DNA of 64,000 nt from Lachnoclostridium sp. UBA1308 (GTDB lineage: Bacteria > Bacillota > Clostridia > Lachnospirales > Lachnospiraceae). The notes beneath the pieces were generated by a model, which was not told the origin of the DNA, ran no database searches, and worked only from the letters and a program-made list of their open reading frames with translations. The DNA lies in NCBI GenBank assembly GCA_002307215.1, contig DBTU01000019.1, forward strand, positions 62,001 through 126,000. Direction: 5' to 3'. The translations under genes and the position numbers were made by a program. Shown in pieces: positions 58,796 to 64,000 of this stretch. The stretch's first letter is position 1. The number at the start of each line of letters is the position of its first letter.

Positions 58796-61042
58796 ATGAT
58801 AAAATCCTTTTTACTGTCTCAGGTAAGGCTTCTTGATCCCTATATGACAAATGCCTTTCAAAAAGAAACAAAATACCTCATGTCCTTTCACCCGGACAAA
58901 TTATTATCCTGTTTTCGCAAGACGAAGGGTCTTGTCCCAAAGGAAGATAACTATACAGGTTGGGAGGACACCGAGATCCGAGGCCATACCATGGGCCATT
59001 ATTTATCGGCGCTGGCACAGGCTTATACTTCTAATCAGGATATCACAATTTATGACCGGTTACAATATATGCTGGACGAATTAGCCCTCTGTCAGTTCGA
59101 GCATGGTTATCTGTCAGCCTTTCCGGAGGAATTCTTCGACCGGGTGGAACAGGGGAAACCCGTGTGGGTTCCTTGGTATACCCTGCACAAAATCATAGCC
59201 GGATTAAATACGGTCTATACGTTGACCCAAATGGAATCCGCCTTAACCATAGTATCAAAGCTGGGGGATTGGGTTTATGACAGAACTGACAAATGGACAC
59301 CTGAAATTCAAGCCAAAGTGCTATCCGTTGAATACGGTGGAATGAATGACTGCCTGTATGAGCTTTATAAAATTACCCATATTGAGAAACACAGAATAGC
59401 AGCGCATAGATTTGATGAGCTCTCGCTGTTTTCCAAAATACATGACGGAATCGATATTCTAAATAACAGACATGCAAACACTACGATTCCCAAGTTTCTA
59501 GGTGCTTTAAACCGCTATATGGTCTACGGGGAAAGTGAACAGTATTTCTTAGATACCTGCAAACAGTTCTGGGATTTCGTTACCGAAAATCACAGCTATA
59601 TTACCGGTGGCAATAGTGAATGGGAACATTTTGGGGAACCCGATATTCTGGACGCAGAACGTTCGGAGACCAACTGTGAGACCTGCAACACCTATAATAT
59701 GCTGAAATTATCAAGAAGCTTATTTCAAATCACAGGTGATAAGAAATATTCCGACTTCTATGAAAATACATTTTTAAATGCAATCTTATCCTCACAAAAT
59801 CCGGAGACCGGAATGACAATGTATTTCCAACCAATGGCTACCGGTTATTTTAAAGTGTATAGCAAACCCTTTGAACATTTTTGGTGCTGTACCGGAACCG
59901 GAATGGAGAACTTCACGAAGCTAAATGATAGTCTCTATTTTTATGATGGTGATAAGTTGTATGTTAATATGTACCTTTCCTCGTCCGTACACTGGGAGGA
60001 CAAGAAGGTTACGGTAACGCAAGATTCCGACATTCCCAATACTGACAAAGCACATTTTACAATCAGCGCAGAGAAGGATACCGAACTATCCCTATGCTTT
60101 CGTATTCCGGACTGGTCAAAGGGCATTCGCATAAGTATTAATGATATGCCGGCTTCTTTTACATCAGAAAACGGATATCTCATTGCGAATCGAATCTGGA
60201 GGGATCAGGATACAATTGAAGTGAGCTTTCAAATCGAGGTTAGTTTTTCCTCCTTGCCGGATAATGAAAACGCTGTTGCTTTTACCTACGGTCCGTTGGT
60301 TCTGAGTGCAGGCCTGGGAACAGAAACAATGGATATTTCGACCACCGGAGTCATGGTTAATATCCCTAAGAAGAATATGGATGTGAAGGATTATATTGTA
60401 ATCAAGAGCGAAAGTATTGATTCTTGGAAAAAGGATATCGCTAAAAACCTGATTAAAACAGAAGGTAAATTAGAATTCAAATTAGAGGGTACGGACGAGG
60501 ATAACCGACTTATATTTACGCCTCACTTTCAGCAGCATACACAAAGATATGGCATCTACTGGATCCTGGTAGAAGATAATTCCGAAGCCTTCCTCGCGTA
60601 TATCGTAGCCAAACAACACCAGGAGCTCGTGAAAGCCGCAGAGATAGACAGTATTCAGATCGGTAATGACCAATATGAGCTCTCACACCAGATTCTTGGT
60701 AAGGATACGGAGTCGGGAGATCGGGACGGTTATCATTATAGGTTCGCAAAAAGTAACGGATGGTTTAGTTATGAATTAAAGATATGCAAGGAGGAAGACA
60801 CCTACCTACAATTTCGTTATATGCCGGGTGATTGCCGTGAAAGCTTTTTAGTTTTTGTGAATGACGTACCGCTATCCACCGAGAATAGAGACAATAAATC
60901 CTGGCGTGAGGTAACTGAGTGCACCTATCTCATACCAAAGGAGCTTTATAGTGACAAGGATACCGTCACAGTTAAATTCTTGGCCCAGTCTCAGGATAAT
61001 ACCGGAAGAATCATTGAGCTTATCAAAACCACAAAAAAGTAG
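58796..61042 (+). CDS. GH127 beta-L-arabinofuranosidase (DUF1680 family)
   Basis: The 748-residue protein has the alpha/alpha barrel with YTGWEDTEIRGHTMGHYLSA, PWYTLHKIIAGL and VEYGGMNDCLYELYKIT. The zinc-cysteine catalytic site of GH127 is complete: Glu295 and Cys297 (CETCNTYNMLKL) and the pair Cys364-Cys365 (FWCCTGTGMENF). These correspond to Glu338, Cys340, Cys417 and Cys418 of Bifidobacterium HypBA1, where one Cys is the nucleophile. GEPDILDAE supplies the likely acid/base. No signal peptide, so it acts in the cytosol on imported arabino-oligosaccharides, for example from extensin-type plant glycoproteins. Start has GAGGAG 7 bases upstream. Confidence 0.93.
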   Translation: MIKSFLLSQVRLLDPYMTNAFQKETKYLMSFHPDKLLSCFRKTKGLVPKEDNYTGWEDTEIRGHTMGHYLSALAQAYTSNQDITIYDRLQYMLDELALCQFEHGYLSAFPEEFFDRVEQGKPVWVPWYTLHKIIAGLNTVYTLTQMESALTIVSKLGDWVYDRTDKWTPEIQAKVLSVEYGGMNDCLYELYKITHIEKHRIAAHRFDELSLFSKIHDGIDILNNRHANTTIPKFLGALNRYMVYGESEQYFLDTCKQFWDFVTENHSYITGGNSEWEHFGEPDILDAERSETNCETCNTYNMLKLSRSLFQITGDKKYSDFYENTFLNAILSSQNPETGMTMYFQPMATGYFKVYSKPFEHFWCCTGTGMENFTKLNDSLYFYDGDKLYVNMYLSSSVHWEDKKVTVTQDSDIPNTDKAHFTISAEKDTELSLCFRIPDWSKGIRISINDMPASFTSENGYLIANRIWRDQDTIEVSFQIEVSFSSLPDNENAVAFTYGPLVLSAGLGTETMDISTTGVMVNIPKKNMDVKDYIVIKSESIDSWKKDIAKNLIKTEGKLEFKLEGTDEDNRLIFTPHFQQHTQRYGIYWILVEDNSEAFLAYIVAKQHQELVKAAEIDSIQIGNDQYELSHQILGKDTESGDRDGYHYRFAKSNGWFSYELKICKEEDTYLQFRYMPGDCRESFLVFVNDVPLSTENRDNKSWREVTECTYLIPKELYSDKDTVTVKFLAQSQDNTGRIIELIKTTKK

Positions 61043-61182
61043 ATTTTTTTAATCAAATCATTAGGTTAAGTGCGAATTAAATTAAATACGCCCCTGCTTT
61101 GAGAACCCCCAAAGGTAGCACGTAGGAGCTAATATAAATCTTCAAGGATAATAAAAATTGCTGTAGCAAATCTACTTTGAAT

Positions 61183-61250
61183 AATACAAGAGGCTTCCCC
61201 CACCTCCCTTAATGCATTGCTTAAGGGAGGTGGGGGAAGCCTCTTGTATT
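61183..61250. terminator. Strong bidirectional terminator with perfect 30 bp stem
   Basis: 61184-61212 (including GAGGCTTCCCCCACCTCCCT) pairs without mismatch with 61221-61249; flanking A/T extend the stem by one pair. The loop is TGCATTGC. It lies between the convergent GH127 and GH43 genes. The unusual length and GC content suggest a very stable structure. Confidence 0.8.
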
Positions 61251-61346
61251 TCATGAATTTATCTTCAATTACTCTTTATATCCTGACTACTCAAAAGCCT
61301 ATCGCCTTCCTTCGAACGCAGATAGATGCTCTATATTTCACAACAT

Positions 61347-63164
61347 CTACTTCACCGTGACTTTAATTTCTACCTTAGCCAACGTCTTAGTCAAATCCCT
61401 ATATTCGGGTAAATCCAGTACCGGATACCCATCAATATCAAAATGAACGCGTCTTATTCCGGAGGATCTGGGTGCTTCTACTCCGGGTCTTGCATGATAG
61501 GTATTCCAATAGGTTCCGTTATCGTCAATCACATATGCGTTATGACCCGGCCCATATTCACCCGGTAGACTTCTGGAGGTCAGAATCGGGTAATTCGTCT
61601 TTATCCAGCTCTCCTGCTTTAATAAGTCTGCATTCATATCCGCTGTCAATAGTCCTACCACATAGGTTTCATCTACGAGCGCACTGGAGAAGGTCATAAA
61701 TATCTTACCATCTTTTATTATGGTAAAGGGGCCTTCGTCTACAAACACATGATTATTTGCCCAGCCATAATCCGGCTTTGTAATAACAATCGGATCACAA
61801 ATCAATTTCCAAGGCTCCTTCGGATCAACCTTTGCTATATAAATCCAGGCCCCCAGATCGACAGGCATAAACTGTCGCTCTGACCACGCAACATAATACT
61901 CTCCGTTAATCTCAAAGTTTGTCATATCAAGTGATATGGTCTTTCCTGCTTCGCATAAAAAGGAACCATCCTTCTTTAAGGCACGATAAGGTCTTGACCA
62001 ATCTTCTTTACACATCGGGTTACCACCCTCCCGTAGCTGCATGACATGGGATTCCTCACAGAAGAATTCTCCCGGAGTAGCTCCGTGGTAGATATAAAGT
62101 TGTCCCTCGACAACATGAAATTCCGGTGCCCAAAGAAGTCCTCCAATCCCTTCAAATGTAACAGAATCAAGGATCAGTGCTTCCTTTGCATTGACCAGGT
62201 CAGGAATATTATCAGCTTCCCTAATATATAAGGAGTGATTACCATCGGCATCATTTGTTGCAATAAAATAGTACTTACCGTTCCATTTACCGATACAGGG
62301 GTCCGCGCGGTTGGTGGCAACCGGGAATACATAATGCTCCTGATGAACTCTTCCTTTTACCTGATAGGTTCCGCTCTTACTCCAATCGATTCCTGCCATA
62401 TCCCAATCGATCAGCTTCGTGTCGGTGGTTCCGTCATTGTAAACTGCGGTTGCCCGCACAGCCTTAAGCTCCGCTTCTGATGCGGCAGTGATACTTTCGG
62501 GAACTTCGATTTTAATATTTGTCGGAACTGTAAGCTTACATACCAAGCGGTGTGCTAACTCCTTCGGTACGCTTATTACATTTCTTTGTACAATGCCCTC
62601 AATGCCGGCATATACGGAATCTATTTCAAAAGCTTTTGCCTTTTCCGGAGCTGATGCACTGTTTAAGATAGTCATATCCTTCAAATAGTTCTTATAGAAG
62701 TTACCCTTACCGTCGCTCCATTTGATTACATAGGCTTCCTTTTTCTTCTTATACTTACAGGTAACATCGTCAACATAAGCGTCGCCTCTTAAATCAATCA
62801 ATCCGACTTCCTTATACTGCAGAAGATCCGAAGAGGTAAATAAGAGCACCTTTCCCTTACTTGAGGTATCTACTTCCCCATACGGTTCCGTACGAACAGC
62901 TACGACTCCGTAAGTACCGTCTGATAGCTCGAAAATATAAGGATTTTTTAAGCTCTTCGCGTTCAGTGTCCCATCTTCGTTGTTAGTTGCCTTTGCAAAC
63001 AATACCCCGGAATTATGATTCAAATCCGTAAAATACTTGCCATCTTCACTGTAACCAAGATGCATACTATAGGCTAACTTTGGGGAATAAATCACTTCTT
63101 CCTGCGGTAATCTTGTGTAGCATAAGATATAGTTGGTTGTTTCTTGCAAATCTGTTTTCTTCAC
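61347..63164 (-). CDS. GH43-like family glycosidase (arabinofuranosidase/xylosidase type), two-domain
   Basis: The 605-residue protein has an N-terminal propeller-like region (about 1-200, YSMHLGYSEDGKYFTDLN) and a short Ig-like insert (RATAVYNDGTTDTKLIDWDM). A five-bladed GH43 domain follows, with catalytic base Asp in NRADPCIGKWNGKYYF, WAPEFHVVEGQLYIYHG and general acid Glu in HVFVDEGPFTII, then EYGPGHNAYVIDDNG. WAPEF has Glu where GH43 usually has Asp. No signal peptide, so it is intracellular. GTG at 63164 is chosen as start because the ATG five codons earlier is itself part of the GGAGG ribosome site. It works with GH127 on arabinose-containing oligosaccharides. Confidence 0.85.
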   Translation of the reverse strand: MKKTDLQETTNYILCYTRLPQEEVIYSPKLAYSMHLGYSEDGKYFTDLNHNSGVLFAKATNNEDGTLNAKSLKNPYIFELSDGTYGVVAVRTEPYGEVDTSSKGKVLLFTSSDLLQYKEVGLIDLRGDAYVDDVTCKYKKKKEAYVIKWSDGKGNFYKNYLKDMTILNSASAPEKAKAFEIDSVYAGIEGIVQRNVISVPKELAHRLVCKLTVPTNIKIEVPESITAASEAELKAVRATAVYNDGTTDTKLIDWDMAGIDWSKSGTYQVKGRVHQEHYVFPVATNRADPCIGKWNGKYYFIATNDADGNHSLYIREADNIPDLVNAKEALILDSVTFEGIGGLLWAPEFHVVEGQLYIYHGATPGEFFCEESHVMQLREGGNPMCKEDWSRPYRALKKDGSFLCEAGKTISLDMTNFEINGEYYVAWSERQFMPVDLGAWIYIAKVDPKEPWKLICDPIVITKPDYGWANNHVFVDEGPFTIIKDGKIFMTFSSALVDETYVVGLLTADMNADLLKQESWIKTNYPILTSRSLPGEYGPGHNAYVIDDNGTYWNTYHARPGVEAPRSSGIRRVHFDIDGYPVLDLPEYRDLTKTLAKVEIKVTVK

Positions 63165-63274
63165 GAATTTTTCCTCCATATAATGTAATTACTCTATTAT
63201 TTTGTTCCAAGTATGTGCGCTTACTTCACCATTCCCATAATATAACATCAACATATACTTCATCTGTTAATCTG

Positions 63275-64000
63275 TCATAGCTCAAAGCTCCAATAATCTA
63301 CCTTGAAGAGATCTCCCTCTCCCTTGCCTTTAAATAAAAAGTATAGATTATGAACGCCGGTCGCACCAGTGACATTGGTTGTAGCAGTCTTCCATTGTTC
63401 CCACGCACCGGTACAGGGTACTTCAAGAGCCCCAATCATCGCACCTTCAGGGCTGTCAAGATGAAGTTCTATCGTTCCGCCACAGAGAGCACTCGCAACG
63501 CTTGCATGAAAAGTTGCAGCTCCGATATCTCCAAAATCTACATTGCATACCTTGATATAGTCACCATCATCAATACTGCATACATTCCTTCCGCCCTGAC
63601 TGCAGGGTTCTGTCTTGATGCCGTATTCCCAAGCAATCGTTTCCGCTTCGTTTCTGATATAAGGATTTAGATAACCTACCGGGGTAACACCTTCTGTTGT
63701 CATATTTAAGGTAGGAAATGTTCCATCCTCATTATACTTAAATTCTTCAATACAGACAGAGCGTGTAAATCCTCCTCCATCCGGTAATGCGCCGTTATGA
63801 TAGAAAAAGTAGGAATTTCCCTTATAATCTGCGATTCCCGGATGGTTTGTAAAGCTTCCTCCTTGTGTCGGCATGATAACGCCGCGAAAGGTCCAAGGTC
63901 CTGTCGGTCCTGTACTGGTGGAATATGCAATATTTTCGGGGATTCCGCTGGCAGCAAATATCATATAGTAAAGTCCGTTACGTTTATAAAACCAAGGCCC
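63275..64000 (-). CDS. GH43 glycosidase with C-terminal CBM6, 5' end outside window
   Basis: The frame is open to the window end (GPWFYKRNGLYYMIFAASG), so the N-terminal catalytic base lies beyond it. The visible part has YYMIFAASGIPENIAYSTST, SFTNHPGIADYKGNSYFFYH and FTRSVCIEEFKYNEDGTFPT, the last third of a GH43 propeller. A beta-sandwich (RNEAETIAWEYGIKTEPCSQ, GDYIKVCNVDFGDIGAATFH, HNLYFLFKGKGEGDLFKVDY) of CBM6 type follows. This arrangement is known from xylosidase/arabinofuranosidase proteins. It is 110 bp upstream of the other GH43 gene and probably in the same operon. Confidence 0.88.
   Translation of the reverse strand, partial: GPWFYKRNGLYYMIFAASGIPENIAYSTSTGPTGPWTFRGVIMPTQGGSFTNHPGIADYKGNSYFFYHNGALPDGGGFTRSVCIEEFKYNEDGTFPTLNMTTEGVTPVGYLNPYIRNEAETIAWEYGIKTEPCSQGGRNVCSIDDGDYIKVCNVDFGDIGAATFHASVASALCGGTIELHLDSPEGAMIGALEVPCTGAWEQWKTATTNVTGATGVHNLYFLFKGKGEGDLFKVDYWSFEL

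Overview
The window comes from a low-GC Gram-positive anaerobe, most likely a Lachnospiraceae / Clostridium cluster XIVa plant-polysaccharide degrader. The evidence is AT-rich DNA, strong GGAGG ribosome sites, TTG/GTG starts, many YesM/YesN two-component pairs beside sugar ABC transporters, and GH127/GH43 arabinosidases. No rRNA, tRNA, CRISPR array or complete insertion sequence was recognised by eye. REGION 1 (1-3.8 kb): the 5' part of a sugar-binding lipoprotein gene (truncated by the window edge) diverges from a YesM-type histidine kinase and a compact YesN-type regulator. REGION 2 (4-13.6 kb): a ribose/xylose-type ABC importer operon (permease, double ATPase, permease, binding lipoprotein; minus strand). 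Upstream lies a three-gene sensor operon (response regulator, LytS/YesM kinase, membrane-anchored sugar-binding protein) built like the XylFII-LytS-YesN sensor of Clostridium beijerinckii. REGION 3 (13.6-22.4 kb): a LacI-controlled catabolic regulon. One operon encodes a class II aldolase, the LacI repressor, an FGGY kinase, a GatD-like polyol dehydrogenase, a PfkB sugar-phosphate kinase and an aldo-keto reductase. Opposite it lie an aldose-1-epimerase and a RbsD/FucU mutarotase. Identical GAAACGTTTC operators sit just downstream of near-consensus promoters in front of both the operon and the mutarotase. Together regions 2 and 3 look like a complete non-PTS route: import, anomer conversion, redox to a ketose, two phosphorylations, and aldol cleavage to triose phosphates. 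REGION 4 (22.5-49.4 kb): about 27 kb of small accessory genes, all on the minus strand, interspersed with many broken gene pieces. Contents include phosphotransferases, GNAT acetyltransferases, HAD hydrolases, methyltransferases, a histidine phosphatase, lipoproteins, a class D beta-lactamase-like lipoprotein, an MBL hydrolase, a PHP phosphatase, an LD-carboxypeptidase, cupins, a tautomerase and DUF proteins. From 34.2 kb on, genes are separated by a recurrent 30-40 bp, partly palindromic motif (about 12 copies). The stretch also holds remnants of a probable tyrosine recombinase with core-like sites and a 720 bp duplicated block. This integron-like cassette organisation is the most interesting part of the window. 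REGION 5 (49.6-56.4 kb): a CUT1 sugar ABC transporter operon (two permeases and a lipoprotein) diverges from its own YesM/YesN pair. REGION 6 (56.4-64 kb): an epoxyqueuosine-reductase-like iron-sulfur protein, then an arabinose-polymer cluster: an AraC regulator divergent from a GH127 beta-L-arabinofuranosidase, and two GH43-type glycosidases, the last one cut by the window end. Two very long imperfect palindromes (about 315 bp at 20.4 kb and 260 bp at 57.6 kb) and several perfect hairpins mark intergenic regions. Starts were moved from the longest ORF wherever a ribosome site and family length argued for it.
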